DNA of 5,644 nt from assembly GCA_015655535.1 (NCBI GenBank), contig JAATEW010000283.1, positions 1-5,644 of the forward strand, given 5' to 3'. The notes beneath the pieces were generated by a model that saw only the letters and a list, made by a program, of their open reading frames with translations, had not been told where the DNA came from and made no database searches. This document shows, in pieces, positions 1 through 5,130 of this stretch. Within the stretch, counting starts at the first letter, position 1. The number at the start of each line of letters is the position of its first letter. Position numbers and translations under genes: made by a program. The stretch is from Hyphomicrobiales bacterium. GTDB taxonomy: Bacteria > Pseudomonadota > Alphaproteobacteria > Rhizobiales > Beijerinckiaceae.

Positions 1-638
1 ATGATTTGCACCATCTCGAAACCTTCGGCATCGAGGCCCGCGCGGATCGCGCCGACGCGTCCGTCCATCATGTCGGAAGGCGCGATGATGTCGGCGCCGG
101 CACGGGCCTGGTTCAAAGCCTGCTGAACCAGGATTTCGACGGTTTCGTCATTCAAAATGTCTTCGCCGCGCATCACGCCGTCATGGCCGTGGCTCGTATA
201 GGGATCGAGCGCGATATCGGTGATGAGGCCGAGGTCCGGGATTTCGTTCTTGATCGCGGCGCAGGCGCGGCAGACGAGATTTTGCGGATTGAGCGCTTCG
301 CTGCCGCGCGGGTCGCGTAGCGATGGGTCCGTATGCGGAAAAAGCGCGATCGCCGGAATGCCGAGTTCGACCGCTTCGCCCGCGGCACGGACCGCTTCGT
401 CGACGGAAAGCCGCTCGACCAGCGGCATGGACGAGATGGGCTCGCGCTTGTTCGTGCCCTCGATGACGAAGATCGGCCAGATCAGATCGCCGGTCGTCAG
501 CACGTTTTCGCGCACGAGCTTGCGCGTCCATTCCGCCTTGCGGTTGCGGCGCAGGCGATGCGTCAAGTCGAGGGCTTCGACTGCTTTGGTTTCGGCGACC
601 GGTGTCAGCTCCGCCTTGGGGCGCAAGGGTGTGGCCAT
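1..638 (-). CDS. hemB: Porphobilinogen synthase (delta-aminolevulinic acid dehydratase), 3' part outside the window
   Basis: HemB condenses two 5-aminolevulinate molecules to porphobilinogen, the second common step of tetrapyrrole synthesis in the cytosol. Translating the minus strand from the ATG at 638 gives 212 residues with no stop before the window edge; the family is usually about 330-350 residues, so roughly one third is missing. Family hallmarks are the N-terminal LTHRLRRNRKAEWTRKLVREN stretch (residues 25-45), DLIWPIFVIEG (51-61), the metal-site segment DIALDPYTSHGHDG (131-144) and PSDMMDGRVGAIR (197-209). The cut falls just before the segment expected to carry the first Schiff-base lysine, so both catalytic lysines are unseen. 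The metal segment has Ala133, Asp135 and Asp143 where Zn-dependent enzymes carry cysteines, as in the Mg-type enzymes of Bradyrhizobium and Pseudomonas. A GGAG ribosome site (646-649) lies seven bases before the ATG. The gene is divergent from the downstream hydrolase gene. Confidence 0.96.
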   Translation of the reverse strand, partial: MATPLRPKAELTPVAETKAVEALDLTHRLRRNRKAEWTRKLVRENVLTTGDLIWPIFVIEGTNKREPISSMPLVERLSVDEAVRAAGEAVELGIPAIALFPHTDPSLRDPRGSEALNPQNLVCRACAAIKNEIPDLGLITDIALDPYTSHGHDGVMRGEDILNDETVEILVQQALNQARAGADIIAPSDMMDGRVGAIRAGLDAEGFEMVQI

Positions 639-853
639 GGGAATTCTCCGGATGGTTGGCGGTAGCCTAGCACGCGGACGTCAGAAAAATGAAATATATT
701 GTGAGGTTAACCGGCAAACGGGTTGAAGGCCGCCATTTGGCCGCGTTGACGGGGGTTCCCCCTCGGTCTAAGCCCTGCCGCGTGTTTGGCGCCGAAAGCC
801 GGTTTTCCGCAATCGCTTGTGCCGGACGAACCTTCAAAAACCGCCAAGGCGCG
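639..853. promoter_or_regulatory. Divergent intergenic region between hemB and the hydrolase gene
   Basis: This 215-bp gap must hold the promoters of both divergent genes. The hemB ribosome site is at 646-649 (minus strand) and a short AAGG at 846-849 precedes the hydrolase ATG. An AT-rich patch lies at 682-709. A TTGACG hexamer at 746-751 resembles a -35 element, but the hexamer 17 bp further on (TAAGCC) is a poor -10, so I do not call a promoter. A perfect GGGGG-TT-CCCCC inverted repeat sits at 751-762. An in-frame ATG at 689 could extend the hydrolase by 55 residues, but it lacks a ribosome site and the extension does not look like the family. Confidence 0.5.
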
Positions 854-1909
854 ATGACCGATCAAGATATCCTCTCGGAAAAACAAGGCGCCGCCGGTGT
901 GCTCACGCTCAATCGCCCGCAGGCCTTGAACGCGATCAACAACGGCATGACCCGCGCCATGGCCGCCGTGCTCGATGCCTGGGAAAAAGATCCCGACGTC
1001 AAAACGGTCATATTGCGGGCGGCGGGGGACAAGGCTTTCTGTGCCGGCGGCGACATCAAGCGGCTCTATGAGCATGGCAAGGCGGGCGCCCACGACCTGC
1101 AGATGACCTTCTATCGTGAGGAATATACGCTCAATCGTCGGATGAAGCTTTATCCGAAGCCGATCGTGGCGCTCGTCGACGGCATCGTGATGGGCGGCGG
1201 CGCCGGCCTTGCCATGCATTGCTCGCATCGCGTCGCGGGCGACACTTACACATTCGCCATGCCGGAGACCGCGATCGGCCTGTTTCCGGATGTGAGCGCG
1301 ACCTATTTTCTGTCGCGCCTGCCGGGCAATGCGGGAACCTATCTCGCGCTCACCGCCAATCGGGCCGATACGGCCGACGCCGTCGCAATCGGTCTCGTCG
1401 ATGCTCACGTGCCATCTTCGAAATTCGTCGAGCTGACGCAAAGGCTCGTCGCGGGCGAAGCGCCGGAGGCAGCCATTGCGGCATTGAAGGCCGATCCGGC
1501 GTCCGCGTCGAAGATGATGGAATATGCCAATTTCATCAAACTCTGTTTCGCGCCCGAGACCGTCGACGCGATCCTCGGCGAAATCGACGAAGCGGGCTAT
1601 GCCGGAATGGATTTCGCCACTGAGACCTATGATGCGATTACCAAGAACTCGCCGACCTGTCTGGCGATCGCTTTGCGGCAAATGCAAATCGGCCAGCAAC
1701 TCGAACTTGATGAAGTCATCAAGCTCGAATACCGCATGATGAGCCGCATGATGAAAAACGCCGATTTTTACGAAGGTGTCCGGGCTGTGCTGGTCGACAA
1801 GGACCGGCAGCCGAAATGGAAGCCTTCGGAGATCGAAGCGGTCAAACTGGCCGATATCGAGCCCTTCTTCGCGCCGCTTCCCGACGGCGACCTGGACTTT
1901 GGCGCGTGA
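854..1909 (+). CDS. 3-hydroxyisobutyryl-CoA hydrolase-type enoyl-CoA hydratase/isomerase family protein
   Basis: Probable 3-hydroxyisobutyryl-CoA hydrolase (HIBCH-like), which releases 3-hydroxyisobutyrate from its CoA ester in valine degradation in the cytosol. The 351 residues form one crotonase fold. CAGGDIKRLYEHG (63-75) and the GIVMGGGAGLAMH loop (110-122) build the CoA and oxyanion site. MPETAIGLFPDVSATYFLSRL (136-156) holds the presumed catalytic Glu138 and Asp146. The C-terminal half carries features that separate HIBCH from ordinary enoyl-CoA hydratases: KNSPT (264-268), and FYEGVRAVLVDKDRQPKW (305-322). The length matches bacterial HIBCH-like proteins and exceeds the roughly 260 residues of simple crotonases. 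I chose the ATG at 854 because AAGG (846-849) precedes it and the fold begins soon after; an ATG at 689 is in frame but unlikely. Substrate identity is inferred from the family; some members act on other short acyl-CoAs. A terminator follows at 1981-2012. Confidence 0.92.
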   Translation: MTDQDILSEKQGAAGVLTLNRPQALNAINNGMTRAMAAVLDAWEKDPDVKTVILRAAGDKAFCAGGDIKRLYEHGKAGAHDLQMTFYREEYTLNRRMKLYPKPIVALVDGIVMGGGAGLAMHCSHRVAGDTYTFAMPETAIGLFPDVSATYFLSRLPGNAGTYLALTANRADTADAVAIGLVDAHVPSSKFVELTQRLVAGEAPEAAIAALKADPASASKMMEYANFIKLCFAPETVDAILGEIDEAGYAGMDFATETYDAITKNSPTCLAIALRQMQIGQQLELDEVIKLEYRMMSRMMKNADFYEGVRAVLVDKDRQPKWKPSEIEAVKLADIEPFFAPLPDGDLDFGA

Positions 1910-1980
1910 TCGCCGCAGATTACGCGATATGACGCATCAAACCCGTGTTTCGGTCTGCCGGCTGCCCCAAGGAATGCGCC

Positions 1981-2012
1981 GCCTCGGGGGCTCCCGCATC
2001 CCCGGCTTTTTT
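1981..2012 (+). terminator. Probable Rho-independent terminator after the hydrolase gene
   Basis: Seventy-one bases after the stop codon, GCC (1981-1983) plus GGGG (1987-1990) can pair with CCCC (2000-2003) plus GGC (2004-2006) around a short left-side bulge and a nine-base loop. An alternative register pairs CGGGG 1985-1989 with CCCCG 2000-2004. Six T residues (2007-2012) follow directly, which is the classic tract. The stem is imperfect, so the exact fold is uncertain, but a GC-rich hairpin with a T6 tract is good evidence for termination. Confidence 0.65.
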
Positions 2013-2014
2013 CC

Positions 2015-2061
2015 GCGCATGATCTCGTCCGAAAAGTCCGCGCCTTTTCGCGATCACGCGC
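2015..2061. repeat. REP-like intergenic palindrome of the rhizobial type
   Basis: The outer arms GCGCATGATC (2015-2024) and GATCACGCGC (2052-2061) pair at nine of ten positions. The inner arms GAAAAG (2031-2036) and CTTTTC (2044-2049) pair perfectly around a seven-base loop, with unequal interior loops between (2025-2030 and 2050-2051). The layout GCATGATC-n-CCGAAAAG-n-CTTTTCG-n-GATC-n-GC is what I know from palindromic repeats scattered between genes in many Rhizobiales genomes; family membership is from memory and not from a search. It lies just after the hydrolase terminator and ends one base before the start codon of the membrane-protein gene. Confidence 0.7.
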
Positions 2062-2062
2062 T

Positions 2063-2548
2063 ATGAATATTCCGCATTCGTTCAACCGCGCCGAGGGCGC
2101 CGAGGAATTCGGCGCCGCGATCAGGCTTGGCGAAAAGGTGCGCGCCGAGCGCGAGGCCATGCGCTGGGGACTTGTTCTCGTCGTTTTCATGCGCCTCTTG
2201 GCCGGCCTCTGGATGGCCGAGGGCTTGGTGCATTGGATCGATGTCTTGATGTCGTCCCGGCCTCTGTTCGATTCCATGCGGCCGGCCATGGCCTCGGCGG
2301 TGATTTACTTCGGCGTGCTCGATCTCGTTGCAGCCGTCGGCCTTTGGTTGGCAACGCCCTGGGGCGGCGTGCTATGGCTTCTGGCAGCGGTTTCGCAGAT
2401 TTTCGTCGCGGTTGCGCTCCCGCAGTTCTTCTCGACGGGAAGTCTCGTTATTGTTTCAAATTCCATTCTGATTTTGATCTATTTCGTCTTGACTTGGAAA
2501 GCCGGGCACTCGAGCGGACAGTTTAAACGCGCGCCGGCCCGCAAGTGA
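2063..2548 (+). CDS. DUF6163-like four-helix inner-membrane protein, function unknown
   Basis: A 161-residue protein with four hydrophobic stretches likely to span the membrane: about 36-58, 76-97, 100-119 and 127-145. The first 33 residues are polar and charged (mixed E, R and K), and the last 15 form a basic tail. I see no catalytic motif, cysteine pair or known transporter signature. Its position immediately upstream of ldtR and its size match a small membrane-protein family (DUF6163) that I recall beside ldtR in Rhizobiales; this assignment is from memory. The ATG at 2063 is the first possible start, yet it has no ribosome site, because the REP-like palindrome ends at 2061. An in-frame GTG at 2138 and ATG at 2159 also lack a well-spaced ribosome site, so the start is less secure than the rest. 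A role in the cell envelope is only a contextual guess. Confidence 0.8.
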   Translation: MNIPHSFNRAEGAEEFGAAIRLGEKVRAEREAMRWGLVLVVFMRLLAGLWMAEGLVHWIDVLMSSRPLFDSMRPAMASAVIYFGVLDLVAAVGLWLATPWGGVLWLLAAVSQIFVAVALPQFFSTGSLVIVSNSILILIYFVLTWKAGHSSGQFKRAPARK

Positions 2549-2794
2549 CGGTCTTGTTGGTTGTTATCTGTTTTATATTGCGTAAGGCGCGATGATTAAA
2601 AATGGATATATTAGAGGTTAAGCGGATTTTCATCGTAAAGATTCGTTTGAATTCACAACTGATTCACTTCAAATAATAAACCTATGATTCAGGCTGTTAC
2701 TTAAACTCGTCTTCATTGGCTCGACCATATAGCTGATCTCATCGAAGGGCCGGCCTAAATGATGCCGGTCGACGCAAAAGTGAGGGTTGGGTCC
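2549..2794 (+). promoter_or_regulatory. AT-rich upstream region of ldtR with clustered GANTC sites
   Basis: This 246-bp gap is strikingly AT-rich from about 2555 to 2710 compared with the flanking genes, as expected for a promoter or regulator-binding region. It holds GATTC at 2640-2644, 2661-2665 and 2686-2690, an ATTCAC direct repeat at 2651-2656 and 2662-2667 (11 bp apart), the palindrome TGAATTCA at 2648-2655, and the inverted pair TTTGAA (2646-2651) / TTCAAA (2668-2673). I could not settle a -35/-10 pair with acceptable spacing. No gene is visible here, and I see no terminator for the preceding membrane-protein gene. Confidence 0.5.
2782..2786 (+). promoter_or_regulatory. Ribosome binding site that fixes the ldtR start at 2795
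   Basis: GAGGG lies eight bases before the ATG at 2795, an ideal spacing. In-frame ATGs at 2759 and 2762 would add 12 or 11 residues. A GAAGGG (2744-2749) precedes them, but they sit in the loop of a possible hairpin (2748-2754 with 2764-2770), and the added residues do not resemble the family N-terminus as I know it. Confidence 0.6.
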
Positions 2795-3307
2795 ATGAAT
2801 AATGCACTCAAGACGGATGTCTCGCAGGTTCGCGCCGAGCGCATCAGTGAGGTTCGTCCTGTCTATCTCGAAGCCTTGACTTTGGTCGAGCGTCTGCATC
2901 GCCGGCTGCTCGACGTCATCAAGGACGAATTCGACCGGCGCGGCCGCAGCGATGTCAATTCGGTGCAGGCTTTGCTGCTCTACAATATCGGCGATAAGGA
3001 ACTGACGGCCGGAGAGCTGCGCACGCGCGGCTATTATCTCGGCTCGAATGTCTCCTACAACGTCAAGAAGCTTGTGGAGATGGGTTACCTCCATCACTCC
3101 CGTTCGCGGCTTGACCGGCGTTCGGTCCGCATCAGCCTGACTGACAAGGGCAGGGAAGTACATAAGATCGTCGCGATGCTCTACGACAAGCATGCGACCA
3201 CGGTCGAGCAGATCGGCGGCATTTCTCCGGAAGAATTTGCCAAGCTCAATCAGTCGCTGGTTCGTCTCGAACGCTTTTGGACCGATCAGATCCGCTACCG
3301 GCTCTGA
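2795..3307 (+). CDS. ldtR: LdtR-like MarR-family winged-helix transcriptional regulator
   Basis: A 170-residue regulator. An N-terminal helical part (about 10-62, with RPVYLEALTLVERLHRRLLD at 21-40) should form part of the dimer interface. A winged helix-turn-helix follows: ELTAGELRTRGYYLGSNVSY (69-88) holds the recognition helix, KKLVEMGYLHHSRSRLDRRS (91-110) leads into the wing with the MarR-type DRR motif at 107-109, and the C-terminal helices complete the dimer (EEFAKLNQSLVRLERFW, 146-162). The sequence closely resembles LdtR of Sinorhizobium and Liberibacter as I remember it, where LdtR acts on its own promoter and on ldtP and is linked to osmotic-stress tolerance. Here ldtP lies downstream on the same strand, 361 bp away, in keeping with that role. 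The start at 2795 is preferred because of GAGGG at 2782-2786; an earlier start at 2759 is possible. The ligand cannot be inferred from the sequence. Confidence 0.92.
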   Translation: MNNALKTDVSQVRAERISEVRPVYLEALTLVERLHRRLLDVIKDEFDRRGRSDVNSVQALLLYNIGDKELTAGELRTRGYYLGSNVSYNVKKLVEMGYLHHSRSRLDRRSVRISLTDKGREVHKIVAMLYDKHATTVEQIGGISPEEFAKLNQSLVRLERFWTDQIRYRL

Positions 3308-3355
3308 TATACGGACGATTTTTCGAATCGATTTCGGTCCTATTGATTGCCTGCG

Positions 3356-3381
3356 GAAGATGGGGCGCGGCGCCCCTCTTC
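3356..3381 (+). terminator. Strong hairpin after ldtR, possible terminator
   Basis: GAAGA (3356-3360) pairs with TCTTC (3377-3381) and GGGGC (3362-3366) with GCCCC (3372-3376), with one bulged T at 3361 and a five-base loop, starting 48 bases after the ldtR stop. The stem is long and very GC-rich at its top. There is no T tract of the usual length after it, so it may instead be a bidirectional or attenuating structure or a Rho-assisted end. Confidence 0.45.
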
Positions 3382-3390
3382 AGTCGATAT

Positions 3391-3413
3391 ATCCGGCGGC
3401 CTGTTTGCCGGAT
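3391..3413 (+). other. Second hairpin after ldtR
   Basis: ATCCGGC (3391-3397) and GCCGGAT (3407-3413) form a perfect seven-base stem around a nine-base loop, ten bases after the first hairpin. No T tract follows. It may help end ldtR transcription or protect its 3' end. Confidence 0.4.
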
Positions 3414-3425
3414 TGGCCCTCCGAT

Positions 3426-3446
3426 CAAAAACTTGCACCAAAAACT
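3426..3446 (+). repeat. Tandem CAAAAACT direct repeat
   Basis: CAAAAACT occurs at 3426-3433 and again at 3439-3446, separated by TGCAC, a 13-bp period. The second copy ends two bases before the CRP-like palindrome. Tandem short repeats next to a palindrome are common in promoters with activator sites, but no known protein can be assigned from sequence alone. Confidence 0.6.
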
Positions 3447-3448
3447 CG

Positions 3449-3464
3449 TGTGATTTGAGTCACA
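3449..3464. promoter_or_regulatory. CRP-consensus-like palindrome upstream of ldtP
   Basis: TGTGATTTGAGTCACA is TGTGA-N6-TCACA, identical in both half-sites to the classical CRP consensus. The symmetry continues outward with CTC (3445-3447) and GAG (3466-3468), apart from one mismatch at 3448/3465. The centre is 212 bp before the ldtP start codon. CRP/FNR-family regulators are numerous in alphaproteobacteria, but a MarR-type protein such as LdtR could equally use a palindrome of this size. Confidence 0.5.
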
Positions 3465-3619
3465 TGAGCGCGGTTCTTCAACCAGAATGGAGAACCTGCC
3501 GCCGGTGCCACAAATTCGCCGCGCTATTTCCCCCTTGTTAACTCCATCGATGCTTATTCAGGACTGGCCGTTCTCTTAGCTACGCGTTAAGAGGGCGCCA
3601 TGCTTCCGTGACATCGTAA

Positions 3620-3645
3620 GGACCGCCCGAGATTTTCGGCGGTCC
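3620..3645 (+). other. Hairpin in the ldtP leader
   Basis: GGACCGCC (3620-3627) and GGCGGTCC (3638-3645) form a perfect eight-base GC-rich stem with a ten-base loop. It ends 11 bases before the ribosome site and 23 before the GTG start, so it would lie in the mRNA leader if transcription starts upstream. It could influence translation or mRNA stability; there is no T tract to make it a terminator. Confidence 0.55.
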
Positions 3646-3656
3646 GGTCAGGATTT

Positions 3657-3660
3657 GGAG
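3657..3660 (+). promoter_or_regulatory. Ribosome binding site for the GTG start of ldtP
   Basis: GGAG lies eight bases before GTG at 3669. The reading frame is closed upstream by TGA at 3609-3611 with no ATG between, so this GTG is the natural start, and it gives a complete signal peptide. Confidence 0.7.
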
Positions 3661-3668
3661 CTTCTCAG

Positions 3669-5093
3669 GTGGCGAAACCCTCACAGTCTTCTTTCAAGAG
3701 CGCGTGTTTCAAAAGCGCGAGCGGCCTGGCTTTGGCCGGGTTTTCCACGGCGCTCGGGGTTTTCGGTTTTGTAACCGTGGCGGCCGCGCAGCATTTCGAC
3801 GCGCAGGCCGAATGGGCGCAGCGCTATGACGCCGACGAGCATCTGACCGTCACAAGGTCGACGACGCCGGTTCTTTCGCAGCAAACTTTGGCGGCGACCG
3901 AGCAGGCCATCGAACATTACCGCGAGGTCGTGTCTCGCGGCGGATGGGGCTCGGTGCCGGCAGGCCACACTCTCAAGCTCGGCGTCAGCGGTCCGGCCGT
4001 CGTCGCGCTCAGGAAGCGCTTGATCGCCTCGGGCGATCTCGATTCCGCCGCCGGCGGCTCGCCGATCTTCGACTCCTACGTCGATGCCGGCGTCAAGCAT
4101 TTCCAGGCCCGGCACGGGATCGGCGAAACCGGAATCGTCTCGCAAGAGACATTCACGGCCTTGAATGTCCCCGCCGATGTGCGCCTGCAGCAGCTTGAGA
4201 TCAATATCGTGAGGCTGCGCTCCTATTCGGGCAATCTCGGCGGCCGTTTCGTGATGGCCAATATTCCGGCGGCGGCGGTTGAAACCGTCGAAAACGGCGT
4301 CGTGGTGACGCATCACATCGCCGGCGTCGGCAAGATCGATCGCCAATCGCCGGTCATGATGACCAAGGCGATCGACATCAATTTCAATCCGTTCTGGACG
4401 GTGCCGGTGTCGATCATCCGCAAGGATCTGATCCCGAAGATGCAGGCTGATCCCAACTATCTGGCCGAAAACAAGATTCACATCTTCGGCAAGGATGGCC
4501 AGGAAGTCGCGCCGCAGCAGATCAATTGGAATTCTCTTGAGGCCGTGAATTACCGGTTCCGGGAAGAGCCTGGCGATAATAATTCGCTCGGCGTCGTGCG
4601 CATCAACATCAACAACCCTTACGGTGTCTATATGCACGATACCGCGACCAAGGGGGTGTTCGGCGACGACTTCCGATTCATCTCGTCGGGCTGCATTCGC
4701 GTGCAAAACGTCCGCGACTATGTCGCTTGGCTCTTGAAGGACAATCCTGGCTGGGATCGCGATCATATCGACGAGGCCATTCGCTCCGGTGAGCGCGTCG
4801 ACGTGAAACTCGCGACCCCCGTGCCGGTCTATTGGGTCTATATCACCGCTTGGGCGACGCCGGACGGCACGGTTCAGTTCCGTGATGACATCTATCAGCG
4901 CGATGGTTTCGGCGGCACCCCCGCTCAGGCGATCGTCCCGCCGACACAGCAGGCGGCAGTCAATAATGAGCAGCCGAACGAGGCCTACGGCAACCAGAGC
5001 TACTATAACGGTGCCGGCCAGAGCTATGACGGCGGCAAGAGCAATGGCGGCGGTCACCGGCAGATGCTGCCCCCGATGGACGAGGAGCAGTAA
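3669..5093 (+). CDS. ldtP: Secreted L,D-transpeptidase (YkuD domain) with peptidoglycan-binding domain
   Basis: A 474-residue periplasmic enzyme expected to form 3-3 cross-links in peptidoglycan or attach molecules to it. Residues 1-40 form a signal peptide: basic start, a hydrophobic core from about 19 to 39, and AAA (38-40) before Q41 as the likely cleavage site. A peptidoglycan-binding type 1 domain spans about 101-166 (LKLGVSGPAVVALRKRL at 102-118, then FDSYVDAGVKHFQARHGI at 134-151). The YkuD catalytic domain spans about 193-382, with YMHDT holding His323 and SSGCIRV (339-345) holding the nucleophile Cys342, the signature HX(n)SXGCXR. A region of about 55 residues between its N-terminal strands and the catalytic motif recalls the larger LdtD/YcbB-type enzymes. 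Residues 415-474 are a Q/N/G/Y-rich low-complexity tail. It starts with GTG. The gene follows ldtR and ends in an intrinsic terminator, so it is probably a single-gene transcript controlled by LdtR. Confidence 0.95.
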   Translation: MAKPSQSSFKSACFKSASGLALAGFSTALGVFGFVTVAAAQHFDAQAEWAQRYDADEHLTVTRSTTPVLSQQTLAATEQAIEHYREVVSRGGWGSVPAGHTLKLGVSGPAVVALRKRLIASGDLDSAAGGSPIFDSYVDAGVKHFQARHGIGETGIVSQETFTALNVPADVRLQQLEINIVRLRSYSGNLGGRFVMANIPAAAVETVENGVVVTHHIAGVGKIDRQSPVMMTKAIDINFNPFWTVPVSIIRKDLIPKMQADPNYLAENKIHIFGKDGQEVAPQQINWNSLEAVNYRFREEPGDNNSLGVVRININNPYGVYMHDTATKGVFGDDFRFISSGCIRVQNVRDYVAWLLKDNPGWDRDHIDEAIRSGERVDVKLATPVPVYWVYITAWATPDGTVQFRDDIYQRDGFGGTPAQAIVPPTQQAAVNNEQPNEAYGNQSYYNGAGQSYDGGKSNGGGHRQMLPPMDEEQ

Positions 5094-5099
5094 TCCGAA

Positions 5100-5118
5100 A
5101 GAGCGGTAAGCCCGCTTT
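5100..5118 (+). other. Small hairpin after ldtP
   Basis: AGAGCGG (5100-5106) pairs with CCGCTTT (5112-5118), with one G-T pair and a five-base loop, directly after the ldtP stop. It has no proper T tract; the main terminator follows 13 bases later, so this may be a 3' stabilising structure. Confidence 0.35.
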
Positions 5119-5130
5119 CTGGATCGGTTT

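Larger units (their letters stand above)
3308..3668 (+). promoter_or_regulatory. 361-bp ldtR-ldtP intergenic region, presumed ldtP control region
   Basis: No convincing gene lies here. In order it holds AATCGATT (3326-3333), a strong hairpin (3356-3381), a second hairpin (3391-3413), a tandem CAAAAACT repeat (3426-3446), a CRP-consensus-like palindrome (3449-3464), a three-codon ATG CTT CCG TGA minigene (3600-3611, in the ldtP frame, no evident ribosome site), a leader hairpin (3620-3645) and the ldtP ribosome site (3657-3660). I found no -35/-10 pair of good quality, so the transcription start is not assigned. The length fits a promoter with several regulators. Confidence 0.55.

Noticed and set aside
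220..726. Plus-strand open frames across hemB
   Set aside because: The opposite strand translates into continuous, motif-perfect HemB, so these are shadows.
689..853. N-terminal extension of the hydrolase from ATG 689
   Set aside because: No ribosome site, composition unlike the family, and the crotonase fold starts just after Met at 854.
707..1699. 330-codon open frame on the minus strand across the hydrolase gene
   Set aside because: Antisense shadow of a clear crotonase-family gene; no recognisable motif and no ribosome site.
2554..2579. Possible sigma-70 promoter TTGTTG / TATATT before ldtR
   Set aside because: The spacing is only 14 bp, too short for a normal promoter.
3192..3541. Small plus-strand open frames of 64 and 88 codons between ldtR and ldtP
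   Set aside because: One overlaps the end of ldtR in another frame; both are R/S/P-rich, lack convincing ribosome sites and cross the hairpins.
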